Assembly (NCBI GenBank): GCA_048013815.1
Contig: CM106586.1
Coordinates: forward strand, 10,416,001 to 10,480,000
Direction: 5' to 3'
DNA: 64,000 bases
DNA from: Setoptus koraiensis
Lineage: Eukaryota; Arthropoda
Shown here: positions 13,723 through 24,727 of the stretch, piece by piece
How positions within the stretch are numbered: the stretch's first letter is position 1
Layout of the letters: every line of letters starts with the position of its first letter
The notes under the pieces: generated by a model
The model's input: the letters and a program-made list of their open reading frames with translations, nothing else
Told to the model about the DNA's origin: nothing
Database searches by the model: none
Position numbers and translations under genes: made by a program

Positions 13723-13777
13723 CAATGAGGCGCCTCATTGAAATCACTGCGCCTGGCCAAGTGAAGTGATTTCAATG
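13723..13777. repeat. Nested palindromes: 18-nt palindrome overlapping a 13-bp inverted repeat
   Basis: CAATGAGGCGCCTCATTG (13723-13740) is a perfect palindrome. Its right end is also the left arm of a second perfect pair, CATTGAAATCACT (13736-13748) with AGTGATTTCAATG (13765-13777). The two foldings compete for the same bases, as in a switch-like structure. Confidence 0.93.
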
Positions 13778-14017
13778 AAGCAAGCGATACACTCAAGTGA
13801 TAAATCACATTACATTAGCCGTTTATGTCTCTTTATTTGTTGGTTGCTCGCTGCAGCCGAGTCTCTGCTCACAAAGTTACTTTTGGCGCTTTGTGCACTC
13901 GACAAAACCAGCTACTGGGGGCCGATTTATTTCGCCGTTGACAAGACCCCTTTGCCGGCTCCCAAATCGACAATCACAATCACCGTTATTTTGCCCATTC
14001 TTGCATCACGGTCGCGT

Positions 14018-14035
14018 CACGACGACGTCGTCGTG
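14018..14035. repeat. 18-nt perfect palindrome
   Basis: CACGACGACGTCGTCGTG. The next 80 bases hold further TCGTGA/TCACGA words in both orientations (for example TCGTGAATCACGA near 14053). Confidence 0.95.
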
Positions 14036-14207
14036 GCGTCATCGTGGTTGCCTCGTGAATCACGATTTGTGATCGTATCCGATGCGACGTATCGTGATCG
14101 CATAATGATCGCGCCATTCGAAGTGATGGCATCGCGATGGCGCATCACATCAACTGGCCCGTCGCCGTTGTCAGTTCCTTGGTTAGACTGCAAAGGCCGA
14201 GCTGCAA

Positions 14208-14327
14208 CAATCGGGCCGCATCAAACCGCGACCATCGGGCTGCGTCAAACCGCCACAATCGGGCCGCCTCGAGCTGCGACAATCGGGCCGCCTCGAGCTG
14301 CGACAATCGGGCCACATCGAACTGCAG
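14208..14327. repeat. 24-bp minisatellite, five copies
   Basis: Unit of the form caatcgggccgcctcgagct plus gcga. Copies 3 and 4 are identical and the others carry a few changes. Because 24 is a multiple of three, the array keeps frames open and mimics an eight-residue protein repeat. Confidence 0.95.
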
Positions 14328-14451
14328 CCGCCAGACCGGAAGCGTGGGCACGCGGCTCCGTTGCAAGCGGGCATTGCGCTGCCCCCGTTCACTGGCCACT
14401 CGTTGCTTCTGTTTGCCACCGTTTTGTTTACCGTTTTCCGCATCGCCCAAC

Positions 14452-14533
14452 ACGAAATTGGCCGAAATCGGTCAAAATTGGCCGAAATCGTACGAAATCG
14501 TGTGAAATTGGCCAAAATCGTCCGAAATTGAAC
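14452..14533. repeat. 10-11 bp 'TTGGCCGAAA' minisatellite
   Basis: Units such as aaattggccg / aaatcgtacg repeat seven to eight times. A related unit forms a separate array at 25365-25412. Confidence 0.85.
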
Positions 14534-14906
14534 GTCGGTCATTAGCGACGAGTCATTAGCCTGGCACTGGCCTGCACAAATTGTAAATTGCGGCGGGCGT
14601 GACGCAATTGAAATTGTTGAGCGCTCCAATTATGATTGTCGCGTCGAGCCGATAATGATAAGTGACAAGCAGCTGACGAGCACCCATGATAGACTATCGT
14701 AATTGATAGTACAGCAATAATTAGTGTTATCATTGGCCGGCAGGGAATTATCCGATTCGGACTGTTGGTTGGTATGCAAGCGTGCACTGGCAGTGCGTGT
14801 ATGACGGGCGCCGCCGCAACCATTTGTCATTTGGCCTAATGGCGTAATTGGTGGCCTAATGGCGTAATGGCATAATGGCAGCATAAGCAGCAGCCGTTTG
14901 TGTCCC

Positions 14907-14969
14907 GTTGTTGTTGTTGTTGCTGTTGTTGTTGCTGTTGTTGCTGTTGTTGTTGCTGTTGTTGCTGTC
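14907..14969. repeat. GTT/GCT triplet microsatellite
   Basis: Runs of GTT with GCT interruptions. Confidence 0.92.
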
Positions 14970-15031
14970 GATTACTCACATTGGCAGCCAGCCGACTGAT
15001 TGGCCGCCAATGTGGCTTCTGTCGGGCAATG

Positions 15032-15093
15032 ATGCAATTGTTGTCAATATTATTGACTCAATAAGTGACGTGTATGATGATCAATTGCATCAT
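15032..15093. repeat. 12-bp perfect inverted repeat, widely spaced
   Basis: ATGATGCAATTG near 15032 pairs with CAATTGCATCAT ending near 15093. Related GATGGTTG/CAACCATC words follow at 15107-15142. Confidence 0.75.
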
Positions 15094-15150
15094 AGTGCGG
15101 CGCATAGATGGTTGTTGCATCATCGCGCTGATGCAACCATCGATGGCCTC

Positions 15151-15175
15151 ATCAACTTGTAAGTTACAAGTTGGT
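15151..15175. repeat. 10-bp palindrome with 1-nt centre
   Basis: CAACTTGTAA-g-TTACAAGTTG, directly after the 15032 group. Confidence 0.85.
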
Positions 15176-15269
15176 TGCGTCAGACAGTGCACAAAGTAAA
15201 CATGCGCGTAAATCGCTGCTTGCTTGCTTGTTTGTTTGCCTGCCTGTTTGTTTGTGTGACTCCCAGTCG

Positions 15270-15326
15270 TGTGTGTGTGTGTGTGTGTGCGCGTGTGTGT
15301 GTGTGTGTGTGTGTGCGTGTGTGTGA
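15270..15326. repeat. GT dinucleotide microsatellite
   Basis: GT run with GC interruptions. Confidence 0.95.
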
Positions 15327-15795
15327 CGTAACAACGTCATTAGCAGTGATAAGCTAGAAGCGGCCACAAATAGATGGAGTCGTTGCCGTTAGTTTAAACT
15401 AGTTTTGCAAATGAACAAATATTTACAAGTGCACACACTCTTGTCGGTCCGTTACTCTGTTTGTGTGCTCGTGGGCAATATAGCGATACAACGGTAAAGC
15501 GATATAGCGATACAACGGTAAAGCGATGCAGAGGCCAGTTACATGCTGCAATGACGATAGGCTACATGTTACGTAACAAGCTGACCAGTGTCGCTGCTGT
15601 CCTATGTGTGTGTGTGTGTGTCGCAATCAAAACTCGCTGTTGCATCATTAGCGGACTTGCCAATTTTGCCGGCCAGCCAAACTTGTGCTCATAGACATTG
15701 TAACTCGGACCGGAGGTCACGTCGGTTGCCGGCCCCCCATTTGGGGCCCGTCGGTGTCGGGGGCGGCCCAAGCAGCACGCTGGCTACAACACTGC

Positions 15796-15828
15796 GCTGC
15801 CGGCATGACACAGTGTCATGCCGGCAGC
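15796..15828. repeat. 33-nt perfect palindrome (16-bp arms, 1-nt centre)
   Basis: GCTGCCGGCATGACAC (15796-15811), a single A, then its exact reverse complement (15813-15828). The arms are too long and exact for a small-factor site and more like a hairpin-forming element. Confidence 0.97.
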
Positions 15829-15873
15829 TAATGGCGACATTAGCCGGGCATTAAATTCGCGCTTCAATTGAAT

Positions 15874-15923
15874 GGCGCCGCTATGCGGTCTTGGCACAAC
15901 CGCCCAGACCGCATCCCGGCGCC
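15874..15923. repeat. 18-bp inverted repeat with two mismatches, 14-nt loop
   Basis: GGCGCCGCTATGCGGTCT (15874-15891) faces AGACCGCATCCCGGCGCC (15906-15923). It lies only 45 bp from the 33-nt palindrome. Confidence 0.9.
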
Positions 15924-16178
15924 ACAGTGCAGCATCCGTTGACCGGGCTGCTGCATATAACAAAACAATCGCAACAAACAACCAAGCAACCGGGCCCAAT
16001 CAAGCGGCACGCACGCCATTGTTTGAAACAATTAACCAGCCACTTGGCGCCGGCCAGTTTTCTTTTCACGGGCGCCACTCCGGACAGGGCAATGGCCAAG
16101 GGCAGTAAATAATGGTCGAAAGCACCAAGTTGCAAATGACCAGCGCCAGTTTGATGGATTTTCGCGCCAGACTGACAC

Positions 16179-16277
16179 GTCTCAGGAGTCTGAAGAGTCT
16201 GAAAAGTCTCGCAGGTCTGAAAAGTCTCGCAGGTCTGAAGAGTCTGAATGGTCTGAAAAGGCCGAAAAGTCTGACAA
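16179..16277. repeat. 9-bp minisatellite, eleven copies
   Basis: Units gtctgaaaa / gtctcgcag / gtctgaaga. A 9-bp period gives a three-residue pattern in every frame, so the open frame through it is not evidence of coding. Confidence 0.92.
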
Positions 16278-16358
16278 CAGTCCAACTCGGCCCCCACTTG
16301 AAACACCGTGTCTAGACAGCACAATTCGATCACCTGGGCGCTGCGCAAACTTTGTCAA

Positions 16359-16606
16359 GTAAGCAAAAGTTTCGCCTCCGTGTTTCGCCCCCATGTTTCG
16401 CCTCCAAGTTGCGCCGTTCATACAAACTTCGGAATCCCAAGTTCGGATCGTGTGACGGACTTGGAAATTTATCACAATTTTCATTGGCGCACATTTTCGT
16501 TCGGGCACAATAACACGAAACACGTCGTTTTCGGTTCGGTTCCGGTAACATATTTCCATTTTTCTTTCTTTTTTTTCATTTTTTCATTTTTTATCCTTTT
16601 TGTCAG
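16359..16606 (+). other. Candidate intron of an untranslated transcript
   Basis: A gtaagc donor follows CAA at 16359. The candidate acceptor at 16605-16606 (tttttgtcag) is preceded by a long pyrimidine tract, about 16550-16604. A further donor-like string (ataag|gtaatc) at 17026 would close a downstream exon of 419 bp. Joining the flanks gives an immediate stop, so any transcript would be non-coding or leader sequence. The motifs are visible; transcription is inferred. Confidence 0.3.
16370..16408. repeat. 13-bp tandem repeat, three copies
   Basis: tttcgcctccgtg, tttcgcccccatg, tttcgcctccaag. Confidence 0.85.
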
Positions 16607-18553
16607 GTTTGACTTTTGGCAATTTCGAGCAAATTTTCGGCTTCCATCAGACACGTTCCATTTCGTGTCGTCGATCATTTTTCCCTACTCATGCCTCGCA
16701 ACAGCCTCGCATTTCGTGAGCTCGCACAGGGCCGAAATTGTTCGAAAAAAAAAATCGATTGCACGATACGTGCGCCGTTTCGGCCGGGTATCAAGCCGAA
16801 ATAACTGGCAACTGGGTTCTAAGCTAAAAGCTGATACTTTTCGCCGCACGCCGAAAAAACAATACCATCAACCATTTTTCTCGAAAATTGCACACTCCAC
16901 TTCCGAAGTGGTCCCCACCAAGAAGTGAATCAGGAAATTGGATTCTCGTGCTGGAATTCATTTTTCACCGGACAGATTCTCATCCGAAATGTCTGGAAAA
17001 TGTCCTGAGTGGAGCCCATTATAAGGTAATCGTAATCACTAATTATTGGCAAAGTTTCGCGCTATAGTGTGGCGATTCCATTAGAGAGCAGGTTTTTTTC
17101 AAACTATTCCGAATTCGGACAGCTCAAACAATTTCGGGCTGGCCACAACCAAACGACACCAAAGCTATTGCTTGTCCGCTAATGATAACGCGGCAGTCGG
17201 TCAGTTTTCGGGACGATTTCGGGCTCGGCGGCTCGCTTGACAGTTGCTCGATCAGCTGGGCCCACATCGACAACTATCATTAGATCATGTGTAGTGATCA
17301 AGTTGCCAATCAGCGTTATTACGGATTGCAACGATAGGTGCATTGCCACGACAGTGTCATTACAACAGATGCGAGATGGGTTTTATCTTTGCATGCGTGC
17401 AAAAAGTTATAATCCCGGCGAGAGTTATTGATTAAACGGGTGAAAGTGAGCCGAGAGTAAAAAAGTTGCCTGACCAATAAGCTGTTGGGCTATGACATAA
17501 GTTGACTGGACGACAATGCGGGCCGGCCATTGTCAGCCAGCCGAGAACTGACAGTTGTCGGACACAACGAACGTGACAAGCAGCCCGTTATGATGTGTCA
17601 GCGTGTTCACATGCGCAAAAAAGCCCGATTGATCACCTGCTCTTTTTCGGTGCGTCCGAAAAACTCATATTGGATTTCTTGGGGCCACTCGTAAGTCTTT
17701 TGTCAAGCGCCGTTTTTCGCGTTTGGCCGTTATTTCGCCAGACGGCACATAGCCGAATATTTGCGGTGTCGTGGGTTCGGTGCGGCCGGGCCCTCGAAAG
17801 CCGAGGCACGTACTGCCAGGCCGATCGGCCAGCAGATTGGATTGAAACAACTAATAGCCCCGCTGTCTTCGTGACGCAACGCGGTCCTCAGTTGTGTGTG
17901 CGTTGGCCATTATTGAATGGTGGCCACTCGAAATTGCTCGACTGTCGGGCGCGTTCCGCTGGCCGCGAGCGGCGCCGAGAGATAAAAATGGCCAAGTGAC
18001 CAACTGGTCAGCCAAATATTGGAGCTGTTTGCACACGGACCGCGTCAAGTGGTTCGCGCGCACCGGCTTCGAGATACGGGCGACCCAATGGCGCCACACT
18101 ATTGGGTGCCGATGTTGTGTTGCTCGCCGGGCAAAAAGTGGACAGAGCGCGAGGGCGAGCGGCCCGCAATCAATTTGATCCAATTCTGCTCGCCAGCGGC
18201 TCGCCGCCGCTCTCGGCCGCTGCTCTCGGCCGCCGTCGGCTGCTGTCGGCTGCTGTCGGGTCCCCGGTGGCGCCAGCGCCGTCCAGCGCTGCTCATTGCG
18301 GCCGCCAGTCGCCCGTTCGCCTGTTTGTCTGGCGAGTGCATTGTTTTTGTTTGTTGAGGCGACATTTGCGGGGCCCGTCTGACACGCAGTTACCGCCAGT
18401 TACTGGCCGGCTGGCTGGTGCGAGCGGCTCAAGTGAGCCCGACGGCACAATCTAATCAGCCCGCGAGTCGCCATTTATCAGCCCGGCGGCTGGACGTGCC
18501 GGCCGACGCGACACATAACTGTAAATTGTGGTGACGTGCGCTAACAATGTGGC

Positions 18554-18575
18554 GACATTGTTACCATTTAAACGG
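18554..18575. repeat. 9-bp perfect hairpin, 4-nt loop
   Basis: TAACAATGT, loop ggcg, ACATTGTTA, beginning near 18554. The adjoining TAGCCGA/TCGGCTA pair near 18631-18648 is a second small hairpin. Confidence 0.8.
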
Positions 18576-18685
18576 ACGAGCGAGACGAGCGAGACGAACG
18601 ACAAGCCGAGGCGCGTGCATCCGTTCGATTAGCCGAATTATCGGCTAGCGAATTAGCGGGCCGGGGGCGACGGCCCGCCAGCTGG

Positions 18686-18703
18686 CCGGCCGCGCGCGGC
18701 CGG
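18686..18703. repeat. 18-nt all-GC perfect palindrome
   Basis: CCGGCCGCGCGCGGCCGG. Confidence 0.95.
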
Positions 18704-19704
18704 AAGTCGCCGGATTGAGCTGTCCCGCGCGGCCGTCAAGTTGGCCCATTCGACGCCGAAACGGCCCGGTAACAACAACAACAACAGCAAGCGTCTGAGG
18801 CCACTCACAAGGCGCACGGCAAGCCGCTGTAACTGCGAGCTGTTTGTTTGTGCTAGTGGCACCGAGCAACGTTACATAACTTGTAAAATATTGCCCCTGG
18901 CCAGAGCATACACGTGCAGTAGTAACAACAGTATGACGGCGCTCAGCGACGCCACAATCACAAACAAAGTGCGCATAAGTGGCCACGACCAGACCGGCCG
19001 CCGGTCAGTTTGGTTCAAACGCATTTAGCTGAATAGTTTTGTTTGGCCGCTTGTCGGCCGCGTTCAGTTTAACGCGGTCAACTCCGACCAAGTCGCGTCT
19101 TGGGCCGGCGGCCCGTTCGCATTCGGGTTCGGCGGGCCCCCCGAGAGGCGCCCCGCCAACCAATTTACTTATCTGGCCACTAGAGCGTGATTTGATACAC
19201 CTGCGTCCTGCCGAGCCACTGCTGGCCGCCACTTGCAAATCAGACTGGCCGCCAAATCAGCTGGCCGGCAAATCAGTTGGCCAGCGCGTGTGGGTCACAT
19301 AGCGACTTTCGCGAGTCGCGACCACTCGTTCACTTGTCATTTGGCGACACGCACTCACCTGTGCAGCGAGCCCGTTGGCCATTGTTCGCGGGACTGAATC
19401 TCAGCCTGGCGCCGCCGCTCGGCCGATCGCTGCAAAATAGCTGGTGCGTGTGCACGCCGGCGAGCGCCGACCGTCGGACTTGGGGCTCCCGAGGCTCTTC
19501 GTCTGCGGCAAAACAACATCAGCACGCACGCGACCAAATAACAATGCAACCAACGCAGACAGATTAGCGATCTGGCGGGCCCCGGCGAGCGGCCCAACTC
19601 GCCAAATTAGTCTGGCCAAAGGGGTCTGGCCAGGGCAGTCTGACTGGTGATGCTTGTCGAGCAAATCAATCAATCTGGCCGCTCGGGCGATGTTGTGTTT
19701 GTAC

Positions 19705-19759
19705 GTTTGTTTGTTTGTTTGTTTGTTTGTTTGCTTGCTTGTTTGTTTGTTCGTTTGCG
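19705..19759. repeat. GTTT tetranucleotide microsatellite
   Basis: GTTT repeated about twelve times with GCTT interruptions. Confidence 0.92.
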
Positions 19760-20150
19760 CGATTACACGCTAGTGGGGCCCTGCTCACCTGTGTGACTTG
19801 CACACTCGGTCAGTCTGACTGAGCGGGCCCCACGGCGCCGCTCGCGCGGCTTACAAGATAATGAGATGATGGGGCCGGCGCGCAAGTGGTCAGTGGCTAT
19901 CGCAACGGCACACACTCGCGCGCGCGCCCAGTGATTTAATCGGGCGCCGGCCAGAGTCGGGCCGGCCAGTAATAAGTTGGCGCCAAGGCCATTATTGTGC
20001 GATATTGATTGTCATCAATTCTGGCAAACAAACAATTGGCCCAGAAACAACACTGAAATTGCAATTGTTTTCGCCAATAAATCCATACATTTGGCGGGCC
20101 CATCGTGCGCTCGTTCGCGTGCCCGGCCCCCCGCTCGACGTCCGAGGGGG

Positions 20151-20174
20151 ATTTCGGGCCGACGGGCCCGAAAT
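20151..20174. repeat. 10-bp perfect hairpin with 4-nt loop
   Basis: ATTTCGGGCC, loop gacg, GGCCCGAAAT. Confidence 0.93.
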
Positions 20175-20830
20175 TCCGCCTCGGAATCCCGGCGGCTGCC
20201 CGCTCTGCCGCAGTCGCTGCAGTTGCTGCTGCCGTTGCTGTCGTTGCTGTTGTCGCTCCAGTTGTTGTTGTTGTTGTTGTTACCGAAATAGAACGGCCTT
20301 GAGCGGGCAATATATCTCTTCGACTTGTTTTACAGCCGTCGGGCCGATATGGCCCAATGCGGCCCGCGACAGCAGCGGTTATTCATTAGTGCAAGTGGTC
20401 GGGCGAGCGGGCCCGTCAATGGTGGCGATTGTGTGACAATCATCATGGCTGCTGGCGACGCGAGTAACAGTAGACGCCCTCAGCGCCGCACAAGGCCGAC
20501 GTATCAAATGAGCCTTGTTCGAGTGGCCCCATTTCCCGTTTCTGATATGCCCGATGCCCGGCCGCGAACGGCTCGCCCGTCACACGGGCCGGGCCCGCCG
20601 CGTCCGTTGGCCCGCCGAGCGACGGTTGCTCGCCAAGTCGACTCTTTATTATTTAGCGAGCGCTTGCCAGAGGAAGCGACCCGTATCCGGCGAACGGCGA
20701 ACGGCGAACGCCGGCCCGATTCCGCCGCGCTTCCCGCGCGGCCACGAACGGCACCGGGCGGCGAATGTCAAGGCGAGCCCGATAGCTAGCGCGAATCACG
20801 CTGGGGCCGTTATTTTGTTCGTTTGGTCGT

Positions 20831-20920
20831 AACGGCTCAGTTGGCCCAATTTGCTCCAATTTGGCCCATCTGTCTGATTTGGCCCGTTTGGCTGGGCCAG
20901 TCAGATTGGCCCGATCGGCC
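20831..20920. repeat. Imperfect 'gatttggccc' repeat
   Basis: The words ttggcccaattt, atttggcccat, atttggcccg and gattggcccg recur six or so times. This resembles the TTGGCC words of the 14452 and 25365 arrays. Confidence 0.7.
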
Positions 20921-21537
20921 ATCGAGATTGTTGGCCGCGCGGTTGTTAGTTGTTGGTCTACTTTTTCGTGCCATATCCGCGATATTTGAGGATGATTCAT
21001 TGCGCTAATATAAATAGTCGGACATGGCGAAATTTTGTGTGACGTGGGTCTAGTGGCGTACACACGGATCGCGTTTGTAGACAATGCCAATCCAGCGGCA
21101 ACACATTAGTGCCATTCGTTTAGCGAGAGTGCTCCGCATGAACAACAATTGATTGCATATTGGTCCGCTGGGCCCCCTAACCCGCCGACGGGGCCCCACT
21201 TGCGTCGTTTGCATGGGTGGCGCGCGACGGGCCTCAGACATTTATTAGCAGTTGAGCGGACACAGCAGATGGGGGGGGACCCAGCCGAGCGCCGGACTCG
21301 TGTCAGGGGCCACGCGCTCGGCCCCTTGATTAACTATCTTCATTAGCGGCCGACATTACGTAATATTGATTATATGACGACGTTGTATGTGAGCCGCCGG
21401 CTAACACAGTAACAGAGGGGCAGAGAGCTCTATTAGGGCCGGAACAGCCCGTCCGTGTCTCAACTGATTTCTGGCCCCCCTCGCTCGGCCATCAATTCAT
21501 CGAGTGTGAATGCGTAATTTGCAGTTTGTCAGGCGAC

Positions 21538-21606
21538 GCTGTTGTTGTTGTTGTTGCTGTTGTTGCTGTTGTTGCCGTTGTTGCTGTTGTTGCTGTTGTT
21601 GTTGTG
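21538..21606. repeat. GTT/GCT triplet microsatellite
   Basis: Runs of GTT with GCT and GCC interruptions. Confidence 0.92.
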
Positions 21607-22694
21607 CATAACAAGCAGCCCGACATAATAGGCTCGTGTGCAAAGTACCTGATATTAGTGATACATTATCGTGTAGATGCGTAGCAATTATTCACGCGTG
21701 AATCGCGCCCCGGCAGCCCGACAAACCGCCGACACACACAAGACAGCAGACAGCAGATGGGGCAAGGGCGTCGACGGCTCATCCGATGTGACGGCGCCGG
21801 CTTAAATTTCCCGTGCCGCCAATTTCCAGTGCCGCCAATTTCCAGTGCCGCGAACCACCGAAATGGGCCCGTTGGGGCCCCATTTGGCGCTGCTGTCGGC
21901 GACACACACACACATCGGCACTCAAATGATACACATTTCAGTTTATACATGCACAACATACAATATACATACGGTATGGGCAATATGGTGCCCAACAAGC
22001 AAACGGTCAGCATCGTGTGTCCAGCGGCCGTCACCGGAAACGGATGACATTTGGTATGCGTGCGTCGCTCGTCGCTTGCCAAATGTGTGCGCTCACTACC
22101 GCTGAAATGTGACACATCGAGCCATGGGGCCCCCTTAGTGGCCTTTAGTGGCCACGAGACAGCAGCGGCGCCGAAACTAAATATAGGGGCCAACAAATGG
22201 GAGTTTTCCAGTGGCCGGCGCGGCCACTGAAAATGCCGGGACGGCCGTCGTGCACTTTGCACCGGCGGCGCCACTTCCCCCGGCTCGGGGGCCCCCCGAG
22301 TGGGCTCGCAAGTATGTGTGACTGACATGTTTGTGCTTGTTTTGGGCGAGCTCGACAAGTCGGCCGCTGCACACACGCACAATGGGGCTGAGTGAAACAT
22401 TATTTTTCATGCCATTTGATAATGGCGGCCAGTTATCACTCTGGCTTCCGCCCCCACCCACCCCCCCTCATCGCTTGCCCGTCCTCAGGCTAACCTTTAG
22501 GCCCCCTGCCCCCCTCCGCCCGGTTGCATATTTGGCATCGTTTAGGTGACAAGCAGCTGCTGGCCCACTTTGTGACTTGATCGCTCGTCGCTGGCGCCAG
22601 CCAGCCGCGGGCGAGACGCGCATTACGCAACGCGCGATTTGTGACGGCGCCTACGAGAGGCCTAATGAAAAAAGGGGCCCCATTGGCCCCACCG

Positions 22695-22815
22695 GCAACA
22701 ACAACAACAGCAACAACGACATCAACAACAGCAGCAACGACAACAACAACGACAACAACAACGACAACAACAACGGCGAAAACAACAACGACAACAACAA
22801 CGACAGCAGCAGCAG
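22695..22815. repeat. CAA/CGA triplet microsatellite
   Basis: AAC/GAC triplets ending in CAG triplets. Confidence 0.92.
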
Positions 22816-24227
22816 GTGACGGCGGTGCACACGCACGATAGTTTTGGCGCTTTTTGTCCTGGCTCGCACCGTGGGCTCGCACCGTGGGCCCGCGCCAAAA
22901 TGCAGACACAGGGGCCCCACTTTGAGGGGAGCCGAGCGGCAGTGACAGCCGTAATTAGCATGACCATAATTCCATTTGTCGAGCCATTACATAACGCGCA
23001 ACGCTTTGGTTGGTTATTATTAATTTCTGTCTTTATCTCGTCCATCCATCTATCTAGCCATTTTAATTGCTCGGCCGATGGTCGTCGACTGGAGACTCTC
23101 CAGTGGAGGGGCCAACAAGCGGGCCGATTTGTCGGCCGCGCTTGTTGACGTGTCCGTCTGCCCATCAGGCCGGCTTTTTTAATCCCGGCGCCACTTGTGA
23201 GTAATGGCTGCTCCAGTTTTTTCGTGCGCTCGCCACCGTTACCGTTGGGCCCCACAACGACAGTTGTCGCTCTCGTTGTTGTTGCTGTCGCTGTTGTCGC
23301 TGTCGCTGTCGCTGTCGTTGGTCCCTGGAAAGTTTCGTTTCCCGCTTGCTGGCTCGGCAAGCGAGTCGCCAAACAAGCCCCGACCCACAAATCTGGCAAG
23401 CGCGCTGTTTGACAGTGGCTGAAGCCAAGTGGAAGCGAAAGATTACTCACTCTCTCGTGGCCTACGTAGGCACCGGCGGACGGTTTCCGACGACACCGAC
23501 GACGACTGGCTGCCGGCAGCGAAAACAACATTTGTTTTGTTTTGTTGTCGTTGTCGTTGTCGTTGTCGCTGCTCCGCTCGCCGGTTCTGTTGTTGCCTAA
23601 TGCCCCTGTTACGCAATTGTGCTAATATTACATAATAACGACCATCTTGTATATAGTGGTTGTATACAGTGTGTAAATTGTGTATGTGTGTGTGTATAAT
23701 AACAAATAGCGCGCCAGTATCTACTGAGAGCGCTATCTACTGAGGGGCCCAATGAGTGAATTTTAAATTGAATGGGGGGGGGCTGCTTTTTACAATTGTC
23801 ATTTCAATTGCGCCGCCGTATTGTGAACAACGACAACTCTTTGTTCACCCAAACCCACGCTGCAAAGCCAATATGTTGCTACATGTCGTGTTACACTGGC
23901 GACGGCCGGGGGCCCCACACTTGGCTGCCGGCCGAACTGTGGGCCCGAACAAGTAACAACTGGCACTGTTTACTTTGGGCCCCTGTGCGTGTGATGCCGA
24001 AATTGTTGTTGTTGTTGTTTGTTTATCTTGCAGACGATAAAATGGTTGGCTGTTTGGCGACAAAATTCCAGCGACGCAATCTCGCCGGCCCGCCAGCAAA
24101 AGTTGAGCCCTCAGCTCTCGCTGGCAAATGAGAAAATCTCTTAATTCCCGCTCGCTGCCAGCCCGTTGCTCTATTTGGCCAAGCGGCGACAAAAAGCCAC
24201 ACAGACAAAGGGGCCAAATTTGGCCGA

Positions 24228-24727
24228 NNNNNNNNNNNNNNNNNNNNNNNNNNNNNNNNNNNNNNNNNNNNNNNNNNNNNNNNNNNNNNNNNNNNNNNNN
24301 NNNNNNNNNNNNNNNNNNNNNNNNNNNNNNNNNNNNNNNNNNNNNNNNNNNNNNNNNNNNNNNNNNNNNNNNNNNNNNNNNNNNNNNNNNNNNNNNNNNN
24401 NNNNNNNNNNNNNNNNNNNNNNNNNNNNNNNNNNNNNNNNNNNNNNNNNNNNNNNNNNNNNNNNNNNNNNNNNNNNNNNNNNNNNNNNNNNNNNNNNNNN
24501 NNNNNNNNNNNNNNNNNNNNNNNNNNNNNNNNNNNNNNNNNNNNNNNNNNNNNNNNNNNNNNNNNNNNNNNNNNNNNNNNNNNNNNNNNNNNNNNNNNNN
24601 NNNNNNNNNNNNNNNNNNNNNNNNNNNNNNNNNNNNNNNNNNNNNNNNNNNNNNNNNNNNNNNNNNNNNNNNNNNNNNNNNNNNNNNNNNNNNNNNNNNN
24701 NNNNNNNNNNNNNNNNNNNNNNNNNNN
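24228..24727. other. Assembly gap of exactly 500 N
   Basis: A round 500-base run of N is a scaffolding placeholder, so the true distance between the flanks is unknown. It sits in the repeat-rich, hairpin-rich block, where assemblies commonly break. Confidence 0.99.

Larger units (their letters stand above)
12931..17030. other. GC-rich non-coding block, third part
   Basis: No supported protein gene. This is the densest stretch for inverted repeats (13723, 14018, 15032, 15151, 15796, 15874) and for short-unit tandem repeats (14208, 14452, 16179, 16370). A plausible intron lies at 16359-16606. Frames at 13766-14545 and 16308-16928 are discussed under rejected items. Confidence 0.6.
17031..21537. 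other. GC-rich non-coding block, fourth part
   Basis: No supported gene. It contains hairpins at 18554, 18686 and 20151, a GTTT array at 19705, and a 'TTTGGCCC' array at 20831. Open frames on both strands are Arg/Ala/Pro/Gly-rich with no domain. Confidence 0.6.
21538..24227. other. GC-rich non-coding block, fifth part, up to the gap
   Basis: Triplet arrays at 21538-21606, 22695-22815 and 23270-23320 (GTT/GTC). An acceptor-like string with a GTT/pyrimidine tract ends at 24033 (tttatcttgcag). No protein gene is supported. Confidence 0.6.

Noticed and set aside
13766-14545. 259-codon plus-strand frame with a hydrophobic N-terminus and eight-residue repeats
   Set aside because: The repeats are a 24-bp minisatellite open in several frames, the opposite strand is also open over much of it, and no domain or splice context supports it.
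16308-16928. 206-codon plus-strand frame
   Set aside because: Crosses a long pyrimidine tract and a likely splice acceptor, giving poly-Phe; no family recognised.
21666-22400. 244-codon minus-strand frame
   Set aside because: Contains GGGGCCCC blocks and CA repeats, no recognisable protein motif.
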